Counted from the first letter of the stretch, positions 46,785 to 57,000 are shown. The stretch: DNA of 64,000 bases from Leptospira yanagawae serovar Saopaulo str. Sao Paulo = ATCC 700523 (GCF_000332475.2 NZ_AOGX02000039.1:65712-129711), one strand, 5' to 3'. Translations and numbers: made by a program. The notes: generated by a model from the sequence alone, not told the origin.

Positions 46785-49112
46785 TCATGTTGCCGCCTTT
46801 TGGAGAGGCCGCTTCATTTTCTCCATATCTTCTGGGTTTGTGATTCCAAGCAATTCGTAAATCCGAACAGGTTGGGTTTTTCCTTTTACACGCACCAAAT
46901 CGAGTTCTCGTGTCACCACGCGGTCTTTTACTTTTTCGTAAGTGTATTCCGAGATGATGATATTTGTGGTGTACATTTTGTTAGATCCTTCCAATCGGGA
47001 ACCAAGATTGATTGTATCACCCATACAAGTGTATTCCATCCTATGTGAGGAACCCATGTTTCCGACTACGGCCGGACCGGAGTTCAGTCCACATCCGATA
47101 TCGATTACAGGGACATTCCGCTCAGCCCATTTTTGTTGTAGTACTTTCAAATGATCGAGCTGGGCAAGTGCTGCCACACATGCGTAATAAGCATGGTCTT
47201 CCAAAGGAACTGGTGCTCCCCAGAAAGCCATAATCGCATTACCCATGTATTTATCGATTGTTCCTTTGTATTCAATGATGATGTCCGTCATCGCAGAAAG
47301 GTATTCATTCAACAATTTGACCAGGTCTTCAGGTCCTAATTGTTCGGATATGGTTGTGAATCCACGAACGTCAGAGAAAAAGATGGTGATTTCTCGTTTC
47401 GAACCACCAAGTGCTAAATTGTCTGGGTGTTTGAGGAGCTCATCCACAACGTCTTTGGATACGAATTTCGAAAAGGTTTGGCGAATGTATTTAACGTTTT
47501 CCTCTTCTGTTAAAATCCTAAATCCAATGATGGCCACGAAGACAACAATTTGTTCGATTGTAACAGAAGGTAAAACCGTGATCAAGTTGAAGGCTTGGAA
47601 AATATAAAGTGCTGCCACAACATACAGTAATAACTGCGTTAACATAATCGCAAAACCGATATGTGTTTTCACACGTGGTTGCAAAAATCCGATCATCACA
47701 CCAAGTCCCACATAAATGAGAAAAATCCCCCAGTTCGGTACAGTGGACAAAAAGTCTTGGTTTAAAATCGTGTTAACTGCATGAGCGTGGTGTTCAATTC
47801 CAGACATATCGCCAAACGGAGATAAGTGGGAGTCTTTCGAAGCCCCACGGCCTGTAGCATAGTACATCGCAACTAGGAAAATTTTGTTATTAATTTGGTT
47901 TGCTTCGAGTAATTCCTGATTCCAATCATTGGTGACTTCGAAGATTTCATTTTGTTTGAAAGAATACCTTCCTCCCACAAAGTTGATTTCCATTTGGCCT
48001 TCCCTATCAATGGGAATGACCACTTCCCTATTTTCATTTGGGATATGCATGACATCACGTTCTTCAAATTTACGAGCTTTGACGTTGAACTCGCGAATGA
48101 TTTTTTTAGGGATGTTCTTTAGTTTAACATAATGGCCCATATTCACTTCGACGTCTTTTTGCACATTGATCCCGTAGTACTGGCAAACAATGAGTAAATC
48201 GATGGAAGGGAAATATTCTGTTTCACGATCACGTCCCGAGTTGTAAACCTTAACCACAAGAGGCATCTTTCGGTTGAGTCCAGATTCGTCTTTTTTGACG
48301 TTCGCAAAACCAAGACCAGCTGATAAATCACCGATTGGCTCGATTGGTGGTTGTGGGAATTTCACCCAAGAAATTCCTGCATCGTTTTCATCGATGACAT
48401 TTTTGATTTGGAATTTTCTTAAGATATCAATTCGTTTCTCTAAATTGAGTACAGCTTCTTTGGACTCCGCACTGACTTCCATAGGGTAGTCAAATAAAAC
48501 ATTGCGATTCTTTTGCAATGCAGCGACCATCTCTTCGGTTTGGCCTGGTTTGTAATCTACGAAGAAAATATCGAACATTAGAATATTGTTCGAATCTTTA
48601 AATGTTTCTATGATATCCGCATAATAACTCCATGGCAGTGGCCAAGTCCCTTGCAATTTTTCAAGTGACTCTGTTGTGATACCAATGATATTGATATCCT
48701 TTCTGGCATTGGCTGGAGGATTGTATTGGATGTATTCAATACGACCTGTATCTCCTTCACTTTCTGTTTTGGTATTGGAACCTCTTAAAAATTGAAACCG
48801 AAATGAAATGGAATTTTCTTCCAACTCTTTCAAAGGTTGGAATGTATTTACCATCGTATACATAAAAATGGCAATTACATAAGACAACCAAATAGCACCT
48901 GACCTTTGTTTGTCTTTGGAAACTTTTTCAATGATTTTATATACAAAGTAGGAGGACGCAAGTAGGAGGAGCATCCCACCAATTAGGAAGGAATACTCGT
49001 ATACCCAACCTGTCATCAGAACGGAAACGATCACACCAAGTGACCCAAGTGTGGCAACGGCAACACTGAGGTAATCCAAAATCGAAAGCGATTTTGATTC
49101 TTTGTCGGACAT
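46785..49112 (-). CDS. CHASE2-domain class III adenylate/guanylate cyclase with altered metal site
   Basis: 775 residues. Two N-terminal helices (about 15-60) and one near 82-93 lead into a large extracytoplasmic CHASE2 sensor domain (about 95-430), followed by a short helix bundle (about 460-535) and a C-terminal cyclase domain (about 565-760). First metal-binding Asp is Asp581 in FFSDVRGFT. The second, 44 residues later as in other class III enzymes, is Asn625 (Y-M-G-N-A-I-M-A-F-W) instead of Asp. The transition-state Asn/Arg pair in GDTINLGSRLE is intact. Upstream of dxs with a 7-base gap. Confidence 0.88.
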   Translation of the reverse strand: MSDKESKSLSILDYLSVAVATLGSLGVIVSVLMTGWVYEYSFLIGGMLLLLASSYFVYKIIEKVSKDKQRSGAIWLSYVIAIFMYTMVNTFQPLKELEENSISFRFQFLRGSNTKTESEGDTGRIEYIQYNPPANARKDINIIGITTESLEKLQGTWPLPWSYYADIIETFKDSNNILMFDIFFVDYKPGQTEEMVAALQKNRNVLFDYPMEVSAESKEAVLNLEKRIDILRKFQIKNVIDENDAGISWVKFPQPPIEPIGDLSAGLGFANVKKDESGLNRKMPLVVKVYNSGRDRETEYFPSIDLLIVCQYYGINVQKDVEVNMGHYVKLKNIPKKIIREFNVKARKFEERDVMHIPNENREVVIPIDREGQMEINFVGGRYSFKQNEIFEVTNDWNQELLEANQINNKIFLVAMYYATGRGASKDSHLSPFGDMSGIEHHAHAVNTILNQDFLSTVPNWGIFLIYVGLGVMIGFLQPRVKTHIGFAIMLTQLLLYVVAALYIFQAFNLITVLPSVTIEQIVVFVAIIGFRILTEEENVKYIRQTFSKFVSKDVVDELLKHPDNLALGGSKREITIFFSDVRGFTTISEQLGPEDLVKLLNEYLSAMTDIIIEYKGTIDKYMGNAIMAFWGAPVPLEDHAYYACVAALAQLDHLKVLQQKWAERNVPVIDIGCGLNSGPAVVGNMGSSHRMEYTCMGDTINLGSRLEGSNKMYTTNIIISEYTYEKVKDRVVTRELDLVRVKGKTQPVRIYELLGITNPEDMEKMKRPLQKAAT

Positions 49113-49202
49113 AGAGCCTCTTTATTCGTTTAGGAATTTCCGACCATTTTCTCGGAAATTTTAAAGAGACTCAAATGTTTTTGAGAGATTGTGGAAAAAA
49201 AT

Positions 49203-50003
49203 TTAGGGAATGGATGCCCGAATCTTTGCAATGTACTCAGCCAAAGCATTTTGAGCAGTGGTCACGTTTTCCCCATTTTCTTCGATCACCCTTTGGATGG
49301 CTGATCCTATGATGATTCCATCTGCATACCCAGCGATTTGGCTCGCTTGTTCTGGAGTGGAGATCCCAAATCCTGCACAAATGGGAAGCTCGAGGGTATC
49401 TTTTAGGAATCGAATCCTTTCTTTTAAATCCACCGAGAATTCCCTTCTCTCCCCAGTCACCCCAAAGGAAGTCACATAGTAAATGAATCCTGATGAAGTT
49501 TTCTTTAAGGCTTCAATTCGTTTTTTCGTCGAGGCTGGAGTGACCAAATGAATCAAATCCATATCCCTATTTCTTAATTCTTGGAAAAGGGTTTCACTTT
49601 CTTTGGTATCAAAGGGTAAATCAGGGATCACAAGACCCACAACACCCGCGTCCTTTGCTTGGTTTAAAAAGTTTTGGATCCCACAATGGTAAATTGGGTT
49701 GAAATAAGTAAGATATACAAGTGGTGTTTCTTTTTTGTGTAAGTGGATTTCCTTCGTCACTCGAAAGATTTCCTCAAACGAAAATTTATTTTTTAAAGAA
49801 CGAGCCACTGCTCTTTGGATCACTGGTCCATCTGCTACAGGATCCGAAAAGGGAATTCCTAATTCTAAAATATCGGCTCCATTGTCCAAAATCGTTTTCC
49901 CAAAAGTTATGGAGTCATTGTAGTTTGGATCTCCCATCGTAAAATATGGGATAAAAGCCGATTTTATTTTCCCACTATCAAAAAGATCTTTTATTTTACT
50001 CAT
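49203..50003 (-). CDS. trpA: Tryptophan synthase alpha subunit
   Basis: 266 residues from the ATG at 50003; a GTG at 50015 is in frame, but AGGTG at 50012-50016 fits a ribosome-binding site for the ATG. Cleaves indole-3-glycerol phosphate. Catalytic region ADILELGIPFSDPVADGPVIQ and the loop Asp in GLVIPDLPF are present, followed by VTSFGVTGERREF and GFGISTPEQA. It overlaps the 3' end of trpB by 8 bases, giving coupled expression. Confidence 0.92.
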   Translation of the reverse strand: MSKIKDLFDSGKIKSAFIPYFTMGDPNYNDSITFGKTILDNGADILELGIPFSDPVADGPVIQRAVARSLKNKFSFEEIFRVTKEIHLHKKETPLVYLTYFNPIYHCGIQNFLNQAKDAGVVGLVIPDLPFDTKESETLFQELRNRDMDLIHLVTPASTKKRIEALKKTSSGFIYYVTSFGVTGERREFSVDLKERIRFLKDTLELPICAGFGISTPEQASQIAGYADGIIIGSAIQRVIEENGENVTTAQNALAEYIAKIRASIP

Positions 50004-51189
50004 TTGTTTTTTCACCTAACAAACGCAACACTTCAGTTACGTCTTTATCACCACGACCCGATAGACAAATGATGAGGTCTTTCTTTTTGCCTAAATCTTT
50101 TGCAATATCACGGGCTACATGGAATGCATGAGCCGTTTCCAATGCAGGAATGATTCCCTCTACACGTGTAACTTCCAAAAAAGAATCTAATGCTTGTTCA
50201 TCGGTAACCATACGGTAATCAACCCGTTTGGTTTGAGATAGGAAAGCATGCTCAGGTCCAACACCAGGATAATCAAGCCCTGCGGAAACTGAATGTGCAG
50301 GTACAATTTGCCCACCATCATCTTGGATGATGAGAGTTTTTGTTCCATGTAAAAATCCTGTTTTACCATAAGTCAACGTGGCAGAGTGTTCTCCAGGTTT
50401 TGGTCCCAGTCCTCCTGCTTCGGCACCATAAATGGCAACGTGTTTGTCTTTTAAAAAAGCATGGAACATTCCAATTGCATTGGAACCACCACCCACACAG
50501 GCAACAATGGCATGAGGGAGTTTGTGGTTTTGTTTTTTGAATTGAGAACGAGCTTCTTTTCCAATAACAGATTGTAAGTCTCTTACAATTGTTGGGAATG
50601 GATGAGGCCCAATGGCTGAACCCACAATGTAATGAGTAGTGGATACATTGAGTGCCCAATCTCGCATGGCTTCACTCGTTGCCTCTTTGAGTGTGGCTTC
50701 ACCTGCCGTGACTGGTAATATTTTAGCACCTAACATCTCAATTTTTTTGGCATTGAGATTTTGTCTTTGCACATCTACCGCTCCCATATAAACAACGGTT
50801 TCCATTCCAAACATAGCACCAACTGTTGCCGTTGCGAGACCATGTTGGCCAGCGCCGGTTTCAGCAATGATTCTTTTTTTGCCCATAAATTTGGCGATTA
50901 ACGCTTGTCCAATGGCATTATTGATTTTATGAGCACCCGTATGATTTAAATCTTCACGTTTGAGCCATATACGAGCACCTCCCCAATGTTTGGTGAGACG
51001 TTCTGCATATGTTAAAGGACTAGGTCTTCCGACATAGTTTTGTAAGTAAAACTCTAGTTCTTTTTTGAACTTTTTACTTTTCTTTAACTTTTGATAGGTG
51101 GATTCAAGCTCTTCAAGAGCTTCTGTTAGAATTTCTGGTGCGTATCTGCCACCAAATTCTCCAAAATATCCAGGTTGGTTTTTGCCCAT
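49996..51189 (-). CDS. trpB: Tryptophan synthase beta subunit
   Basis: 397 residues from the ATG at 51189. PLP enzyme joining indole and serine. Start GKNQPGYFGEFGGRYAPE is diagnostic; PLP-lysine motif HTGAHKINNA (Lys88), the ETGAGQHG loop and GGGSNAIGMF phosphate cup are intact. Only trpB-trpA are here, not the whole trp operon. The 190-base leader carries mutually exclusive hairpins. Confidence 0.94.
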   Translation of the reverse strand: MGKNQPGYFGEFGGRYAPEILTEALEELESTYQKLKKSKKFKKELEFYLQNYVGRPSPLTYAERLTKHWGGARIWLKREDLNHTGAHKINNAIGQALIAKFMGKKRIIAETGAGQHGLATATVGAMFGMETVVYMGAVDVQRQNLNAKKIEMLGAKILPVTAGEATLKEATSEAMRDWALNVSTTHYIVGSAIGPHPFPTIVRDLQSVIGKEARSQFKKQNHKLPHAIVACVGGGSNAIGMFHAFLKDKHVAIYGAEAGGLGPKPGEHSATLTYGKTGFLHGTKTLIIQDDGGQIVPAHSVSAGLDYPGVGPEHAFLSQTKRVDYRMVTDEQALDSFLEVTRVEGIIPALETAHAFHVARDIAKDLGKKKDLIICLSGRGDKDVTEVLRLLGEKTNE

Positions 51190-51224
51190 ATGTCCCAAGA
51201 TAAGGGGATAGGCGAATATGAAAA

Positions 51225-51310
51225 CTGCTTCTTATGGGGGAAGTGAGGGATTTTTTCGATAGAATTCCCCGCCCGCATCGAACTGGGTGGGGATAACCAC
51301 CCGCCACCCA
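51225..51310 (-). promoter_or_regulatory. G+C-rich leader of trpBA with alternative hairpins; possible repeat
   Basis: Read in the minus direction the leader has GGGTGG (51310-51304 region), GGGTGG (51302-51297), CCCCACCC (51292-51285) and GGGCGGGG (51274-51267). The third segment can pair with the first, the second or the fourth, so the folds exclude one another, as in attenuators. No U-run follows the last hairpin, and no Trp-rich leader peptide is seen. It may alternatively be a dispersed G+C-rich repeat. Confidence 0.4.
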
Positions 51311-51386
51311 ATGACCTCTGTTTATCACAAAGGCCAATGATTATCGAGACGTTTCGTTGATCTTCAAAAAATTTTTTATAAAATGT

Positions 51387-53147
51387 TCATGTTCCCGCAA
51401 GAGAAACACCCGTTTGGAGCTCCTCTTCGAGAGTATGAATTTTCTTTTGGATATTTTTTACCAAATCTTCATTTGTCGTAAAGTGAATTGTCTCTTCTTC
51501 CATTGACTTTCGATTTAGGATCGTGATTTCATTTTTTTCTAAAAATCCTTTTCCTAACGTGATTCGAATCGGAAAACCAATGAGTTCAGAATCTTTAAAT
51601 TTAAAGCCAGGGCCAAGGTCACGATCATCCCAAAGCACTTCTATACCCGCTGATACGAGAGAATCGTAAATCGATTCTATTTTTGCAATATCGTCTGGAT
51701 TTTTCGCAATACTCACCAAACAAACCGTAAACGGAGCGATGGAGATCGGCCAAAAAATCCCTTTTTCATCATTACATTGTTCAATAACGGTGGCCATACA
51801 ACGGTTCACTCCAATCCCGTAACAACCCATGGTTGTGATTGTGGCTTTCCCTTTATCATTGAGAACGGTAATGTCGAAAGCTTTCGAGTATTTTTGACCA
51901 AGTTTGAAGATATGGCCCACTTCAATCCCCTTCTCGGCGGTGAGTCCCGTTCCGCAAGAAGGGCATGGGTCACCAACTTTTGCTTGGGAAACATCAATTT
52001 TTGTAACTTCCTCTTCTTTGAAAAAAGATGAAAGTTGAACGCCTGCAATGTGGTGGTCTGCTTCATTGGCGCCAGCAATATAAGATAAATTCCAATCAAT
52101 TAAAGCATCAATGTAAACTTTGAGTGATTCTGATTTCGGGAACCCTGGACCAATAAAACCAGGAACTAGACCCAGTTTCTCCATTTCTGCAGGTCCCATT
52201 GGCCTCAGCTCATTGCAACCCAAATGATTTTTTAGTTTGTTTTCGTTTAGCTCGCGGTCACCTTCCAATAAAACAAGAACGTATTGTCCATCGGCAACAA
52301 GTGCCACAGCTTTCAAAAGATTCTCTTCTTTTGTATTTAAAAATTCTGCAACTTCTGCAATTGATTTTTTAGAAGGAGTGTGAAGTTTGCCTTTTCCACT
52401 AAACGCTTGTTTTGTTGCATTTTTATTCGTTATAACAGGAGTTTTTTCAATATTGCCTGAGTAATGACACGATGGACAAATCGTTAGAGTTTCCTCTCCA
52501 ATTGGTGACACTACCATAAACTCTTCTGATGCAGAACCACCCATATTTCCAGAATCAGCTTGTACAGGAATGGTTGAGAGACCCATTCCTGCAAATATCC
52601 TGCGGTAAGTCTTTCTCATAGTTTGGTACGTTTTATCTAAGGATTCATCATCCAAGTGAAAGGAATAAGCATCCTTCATAGTAAACTCACGAGATCGGAT
52701 CACCCCAAATCTTGGGCGGATTTCATCACGAAACTTGGTATGGATTTGATATACATTGATCGGTAAATCTTTGTAAGAACGAACCATCGGTTTCACTAAC
52801 ACACAAAACGATTCTTCATGTGTGGGACCAAGGCAACTTTCATTATCATGACGGTCTTTTAATCGAAACATTTCTTTACCCATTTTGTCCCAACGACCTG
52901 ACTCTTTCCAAATTTCACTTGGAGTTAAGATGGGGAGTTGGAATTCCAATGCACCGGCATTGTCCATTTCCTTTCTGACAATGTTTTCAATTTTACGAAG
53001 GACTCTTAAACCCATTGGTAAATACGAATACAATCCCGCTGCAGATTTACGAATAAGACCCGCACGCATCATCAATTTATGAGAGGCAACGACTGCATCT
53101 TGTGGGTCTTCTTTCGCGGTAGGTATTAAATAAGAACTAGCTTTCAT
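51387..53147 (-). CDS. proS: Prolyl-tRNA synthetase, bacterial type
   Basis: 586 residues. Class II synthetase: motif 1 around GLRVLRKIENIVRKEMDNAGA, motif 2 IHTKFRDEIRPRFGVIRSREFTMKDAYSF, motif 3 GCYGIGVNRCMA. An editing (INS) domain lies at about 225-400, so the enzyme is the bacterial type that clears Ala-tRNA(Pro). Last gene of the rpsB-to-proS minus-strand run. Confidence 0.94.
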   Translation of the reverse strand: MKASSYLIPTAKEDPQDAVVASHKLMMRAGLIRKSAAGLYSYLPMGLRVLRKIENIVRKEMDNAGALEFQLPILTPSEIWKESGRWDKMGKEMFRLKDRHDNESCLGPTHEESFCVLVKPMVRSYKDLPINVYQIHTKFRDEIRPRFGVIRSREFTMKDAYSFHLDDESLDKTYQTMRKTYRRIFAGMGLSTIPVQADSGNMGGSASEEFMVVSPIGEETLTICPSCHYSGNIEKTPVITNKNATKQAFSGKGKLHTPSKKSIAEVAEFLNTKEENLLKAVALVADGQYVLVLLEGDRELNENKLKNHLGCNELRPMGPAEMEKLGLVPGFIGPGFPKSESLKVYIDALIDWNLSYIAGANEADHHIAGVQLSSFFKEEEVTKIDVSQAKVGDPCPSCGTGLTAEKGIEVGHIFKLGQKYSKAFDITVLNDKGKATITTMGCYGIGVNRCMATVIEQCNDEKGIFWPISIAPFTVCLVSIAKNPDDIAKIESIYDSLVSAGIEVLWDDRDLGPGFKFKDSELIGFPIRITLGKGFLEKNEITILNRKSMEEETIHFTTNEDLVKNIQKKIHTLEEELQTGVSLAGT

Positions 53148-53194
53148 AACATTTTTCTCTTTTTATCACAATCTAACAATTCAAAGTTTGATTT

Positions 53195-54901
53195 TTAAAA
53201 AATACGCATCACATCATTAAAGGACACGTATAGTCCAAGTCCAATGAGAAAGAAAAATCCTAATCGGAAAATGGCTTCAATTGCCTTTCTTGGAAGTGGT
53301 CTTCCTGTGATGGCTTCATATGCATACAGAACAATGTGTCCGCCATCTGCCATGGGAATGGGAAGTAAATTCATCACCATAAGGGCGAGGGAAATTTTGG
53401 CCACAAAATCAAGGTAGGTCACCCACCCATATTCCAAACTGATCCCTGCAATTTGTACGATTCCAATCGGGCCAGATAAATTTTCCTTTGCTGATAATAA
53501 TCCTGAAAACAACATCCCAATCCCTTTTAAAGTTGTGGAAACATTTTCATAAACCTTATTCCCTGCACCCACAAGAGACGAATAAACGGTGGAATCTTTT
53601 TGTAATTTCTCGGCTTCAAATTTCATAGAAGCGCGAAATCCAAGTAGGCCGATGGGTTTTACGTTCACATCTGCAAAATATTTCATGTTCCCAATCCAAA
53701 TCTCTTTTTTGCCAGAATTGGTTTTTAGATAAGCAGATAAAGAATCGGCAGACTCAAAAATTTGGTTTTGGATTTTCAAATTGGATAATCGGTTTTCAAT
53801 TTCGGCGTCATAACTATCCAACCGAAAATATGGGATTGCTAATTCTGGAAATTTTGGATGTTCAATATTCCAAAATTCAAATACATTAGCACCTAACACA
53901 GGAATTTGAATCGTCACTTTTTCAGTTGCCCATGGAGTAAGGAGAGGATAGGTTTTACGTTCCACTTCTACCGGGATTGTTTTTCCTTGGTGTTTCCCAA
54001 GTTCTGTTTGTAATTCCGGAACTGTATGAACATCCACACCTGCTACTGTTAAGATCATGTCTCCGTCTTTCAAAAAAGATAGAGCACGGCGCCTAAGAGA
54101 TTTTTCCCGTTCAGCAATTTCATGTTGTTTGAGAAGTTCTTCAGGGATTTCAGTTTTACGTTCCTCAATTTTCTCTTGGAAATAATGAGAAGATTTATCT
54201 TCCTTATCCAAAACATTTGCCATAAAATGGCTGATTTGTTCCCCGTAGGTAAAGGTTGCGACTACCCTTCTTTCCCCGTACGGCATGACACCAATGGTTG
54301 GGTGTCCTCCAGCAGAGTATAAATTAGGGACAATTTCTACGGTTTTGATTTCTTCATTTCGTTTGTATGTGACTAGGATGGGGTCACCCGATGTTAAACT
54401 CACATTGGTAAAAATATCTTCAAAACTCTCAGTTGGTTTTCCATTTATCGAGAGGATCAAATCTCCGGTTCTGAGACCTGCATGATAAGCGGGACTTGCC
54501 ACTTTGTTTGCATCTTCTATGAAAATGCGATTGGAAGAAGGGCTATCACCCGAGAGTTCTAAAATAAAAAGCAGAAAAAAACCTAACACTAAATTGGCGA
54601 AAGGTCCACCCAGAACTGGGATCATCCTCCGAAGGGGAGGCGTGGCAAGTAAATCACCTTGTTTTGGTTTTTTGTTTTTGCTATAATCATCCCCACGAAA
54701 TAAAACGTAACCGCCAATTGGAATGGCAGTGATTTGGTAGATGGTTTTTCCAATTCTTTTTTTCCAAATCCCCTTTCCATAACCTAACGAAAAAATGCGA
54801 GCTTCAACTCCAACTAATTTTCCACACAAGAGGTGCCCCAACTCATGGATAAAAATCGATACAGCTAACATGAATACGGCGCCGAAAATCATTATGATCA
54901 T
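53195..54901 (-). CDS. rseP: Site-2 metalloprotease RseP
   Basis: 568 residues, longer than E. coli RseP (about 450) because of an extended periplasmic part. Zinc motif HELGH at 19-23 in the first helix and MNLLPIPMADGGHIVL (the LDG region) in a late helix. PDZ domain near 110-190, with a second PDZ-like segment around 260-320. It cleaves transmembrane anti-sigma factors or signal peptides. Overlaps dxr by 4 bases, the dxr-rseP order common in bacteria. Confidence 0.9.
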   Translation of the reverse strand: MIIMIFGAVFMLAVSIFIHELGHLLCGKLVGVEARIFSLGYGKGIWKKRIGKTIYQITAIPIGGYVLFRGDDYSKNKKPKQGDLLATPPLRRMIPVLGGPFANLVLGFFLLFILELSGDSPSSNRIFIEDANKVASPAYHAGLRTGDLILSINGKPTESFEDIFTNVSLTSGDPILVTYKRNEEIKTVEIVPNLYSAGGHPTIGVMPYGERRVVATFTYGEQISHFMANVLDKEDKSSHYFQEKIEERKTEIPEELLKQHEIAEREKSLRRRALSFLKDGDMILTVAGVDVHTVPELQTELGKHQGKTIPVEVERKTYPLLTPWATEKVTIQIPVLGANVFEFWNIEHPKFPELAIPYFRLDSYDAEIENRLSNLKIQNQIFESADSLSAYLKTNSGKKEIWIGNMKYFADVNVKPIGLLGFRASMKFEAEKLQKDSTVYSSLVGAGNKVYENVSTTLKGIGMLFSGLLSAKENLSGPIGIVQIAGISLEYGWVTYLDFVAKISLALMVMNLLPIPMADGGHIVLYAYEAITGRPLPRKAIEAIFRLGFFFLIGLGLYVSFNDVMRIF

Positions 54902-56058
54902 GTAGTCACTCCCCCTTTTTTGAATTCTTTTTGGATATAATTTCTTGTTTCTTTGTCTTTCTCCAAATATCCTTCCAAGGTTTCTGGAAATACATTTGTG
55001 ATTTGATTTAATGCAGATTCAATAAGCCTTGGAATCGTGGTAAAAGAAATTTTTTCCTCTAAAAATAGAGCCACTGCTTCTTCGTTTGCGGCATTATAGA
55101 TACAAGGTGCCACTCCACCTGCCCTTCCTGCTTGGAAAGCCAAGTCTAAACCGGGATACCGTTTGGTATCAGGTGGAAAAAATTCTAATGTTTTCCAAGT
55201 GGATGGTTTTCGTTCAATCAGCATTTGTGGTGTTGGATTTGGGTAAAATAAAGAATGAGCGATTGGATACACCATATCGGGATGACTCGTGTATTGCAAA
55301 CAAGCACCATCCAAGGTTTCAATAATCCCATGCGTCAACGACTGCGGATGGATTACCACCTCTATTTCGTCAAACGAAAATCCAAAAAGAAAATGAGCTT
55401 CGATTACCTCTAGTCCTTTGTTGATAAGGCCCGCTGAATCTACAGTGATTTTGGGTCCCATGGACCAAGTTGGATGGTTTAATGCCTGTTTCACGGATAC
55501 ATGTTCCAAGGCTTCTATGGGAAGTGTCCGAAAGCTCCCCCCTGAGGCAGTAAGCGTAATGGCACGTATATTGGAACGCGTTTCCCTTTCAATGAGTTGG
55601 AAGAGTGCATTGTGTTCGGAATCCACAGGGACCATAAGGGTTTTGTGTTTTGCCACCAGTTGGTTGATAAGAGGTCCAAAGGTAACAAGTGTTTCCTTAT
55701 TCGCGATTGCAATTTTTTTACCAGCTTCAATGGCAGCAATGGTAGGAAGGACTCCCCTGGCACCAACCACTGCGGTGACGACCACGGCAACATTTGGCAA
55801 TTTTACCAATTCTGAAAGATTCTCATCTCCGTACAAAATTTTTGTAGATCCAAAGGAATCACCAAACTGACCCACTAACTTTGGATCGGTGATACAGATG
55901 ACTTCAGGAGAAAACTCTAATACCAATGATTTGGCAATTTCCCAATTAGAATGAACGGAAAAACTACGTAAAGAAAATTGGTCTCGGAACTGGCGGAGGA
56001 CTTTCACAGTGGAAGACCCAACAGAACCTGAAATTCCTAAAACAGAAACTCCTACCAT
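54898..56058 (-). CDS. dxr: 1-deoxy-D-xylulose-5-phosphate reductoisomerase
   Basis: 386 residues. Second step of the MEP pathway, NADPH- and metal-dependent. NADPH loop VLGISGSVGSSTVKVL, then IANKETLVTFG, metal/substrate motif VPVDSEHNALFQ, and TASGGSFR. Partner of dxs at 44888. Between cdsA and rseP on the minus strand. Confidence 0.94.
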   Translation of the reverse strand: MVGVSVLGISGSVGSSTVKVLRQFRDQFSLRSFSVHSNWEIAKSLVLEFSPEVICITDPKLVGQFGDSFGSTKILYGDENLSELVKLPNVAVVVTAVVGARGVLPTIAAIEAGKKIAIANKETLVTFGPLINQLVAKHKTLMVPVDSEHNALFQLIERETRSNIRAITLTASGGSFRTLPIEALEHVSVKQALNHPTWSMGPKITVDSAGLINKGLEVIEAHFLFGFSFDEIEVVIHPQSLTHGIIETLDGACLQYTSHPDMVYPIAHSLFYPNPTPQMLIERKPSTWKTLEFFPPDTKRYPGLDLAFQAGRAGGVAPCIYNAANEEAVALFLEEKISFTTIPRLIESALNQITNVFPETLEGYLEKDKETRNYIQKEFKKGGVTT

Positions 56059-56088
56059 ATACGCTTTAGACTGTCCGAACCGAGGACT

Positions 56089-57000
56089 TTAAACTGGGAA
56101 ACCAAGGAAACCTTTGAAAACAAAGTAATAATAAATTACGGGCACAGTAAATAAAAGTGCATCAGCTAAATCGAGAATCCCACCATGTCCAGGAATCAGA
56201 CTTCCTGAGTCCTTAATTTTGGCATCTCGTTTCATAGCTGACTCAGCCAAATCTCCCATCACTGAAATGACAGAAATTACAAAGGATAAAATAACAGTTT
56301 CCAATATTCCTACTGGTAACTTCACACCGGTAAAATGTTCCCAAGTCACATTGAGAATTTGGGCTCCAATGACAGCGGTTAGGTTTCCTGTGACATACCC
56401 TTCCCAAGTTTTTTTCGGAGAGATTTTAAGGCCAGCTGGGTGTTTACCAAACCAACGACCTCCAAAATAAGCACCCGCATCACTCATAAAGGTAATCACT
56501 GAAACAAGGAAGATGTAATAAGTTCCAAATGGAAGGGCAAGCAGTAATAAAAAATGACCAATCGGAATGGCAATGTAAATTGGGCCAAGCATTGTTCCGC
56601 CAACGGAAAACAATGCTCCATCTAACGGGCGCTTGAGAATCTGTAAAATCCATACCGTGATCGACAAAGCCACTAACAAAAAAGGAACCGGGTGGAATCC
56701 TTCTCTTAAAATCTTGGAAAGTTCTAAAACAAATCCAGGAGGAGTCACTTCAAATTGTAATCCCAAAAATTGGATGTAGTACACGGTAAAAATCAATAGG
56801 GAAAAGAGTAATCCTGTTCCAAAAAATGGTTTGGATTCCTCTGTTTTGCAGAATGCATATAATTCTTTTAATCCAAGGTAAATCAAAACAACACCGAAGG
56901 TATAAAATTCCAAGTAATACCAGGAACTGTGAAAGATCATAAATACATAAACAAAAGTTAAAACAATTGCAGATAGGATACGGAGTGTTGTCTCACTCAT
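56089..57000 (-). CDS. cdsA: Phosphatidate cytidylyltransferase
   Basis: 303 residues with about eight transmembrane helices. The CdsA signature is SAMKRDAKIKDSGSLIPGHGG, followed by LDLADALL. Makes CDP-diacylglycerol from phosphatidate and CTP. The uppS-cdsA overlap (4 bases) and cdsA-dxr-rseP order are the conserved bacterial arrangement. Confidence 0.93.
   Translation of the reverse strand: MSETTLRILSAIVLTFVYVFMIFHSSWYYLEFYTFGVVLIYLGLKELYAFCKTEESKPFFGTGLLFSLLIFTVYYIQFLGLQFEVTPPGFVLELSKILREGFHPVPFLLVALSITVWILQILKRPLDGALFSVGGTMLGPIYIAIPIGHFLLLLALPFGTYYIFLVSVITFMSDAGAYFGGRWFGKHPAGLKISPKKTWEGYVTGNLTAVIGAQILNVTWEHFTGVKLPVGILETVILSFVISVISVMGDLAESAMKRDAKIKDSGSLIPGHGGILDLADALLFTVPVIYYYFVFKGFLGFPV

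Noticed and set aside
51113..51337. Minus-strand 74-codon frame in the trpB leader, considered as a leader peptide
   Set aside because: Begins at TTG, has only scattered Trp codons and runs into trpB in another frame; it mirrors the G+C-rich hairpin region.
51190..51386. T-box riboswitch upstream of trpB
   Set aside because: No AGTA bulge context, conserved T-box sequence or terminator with T-run could be found.
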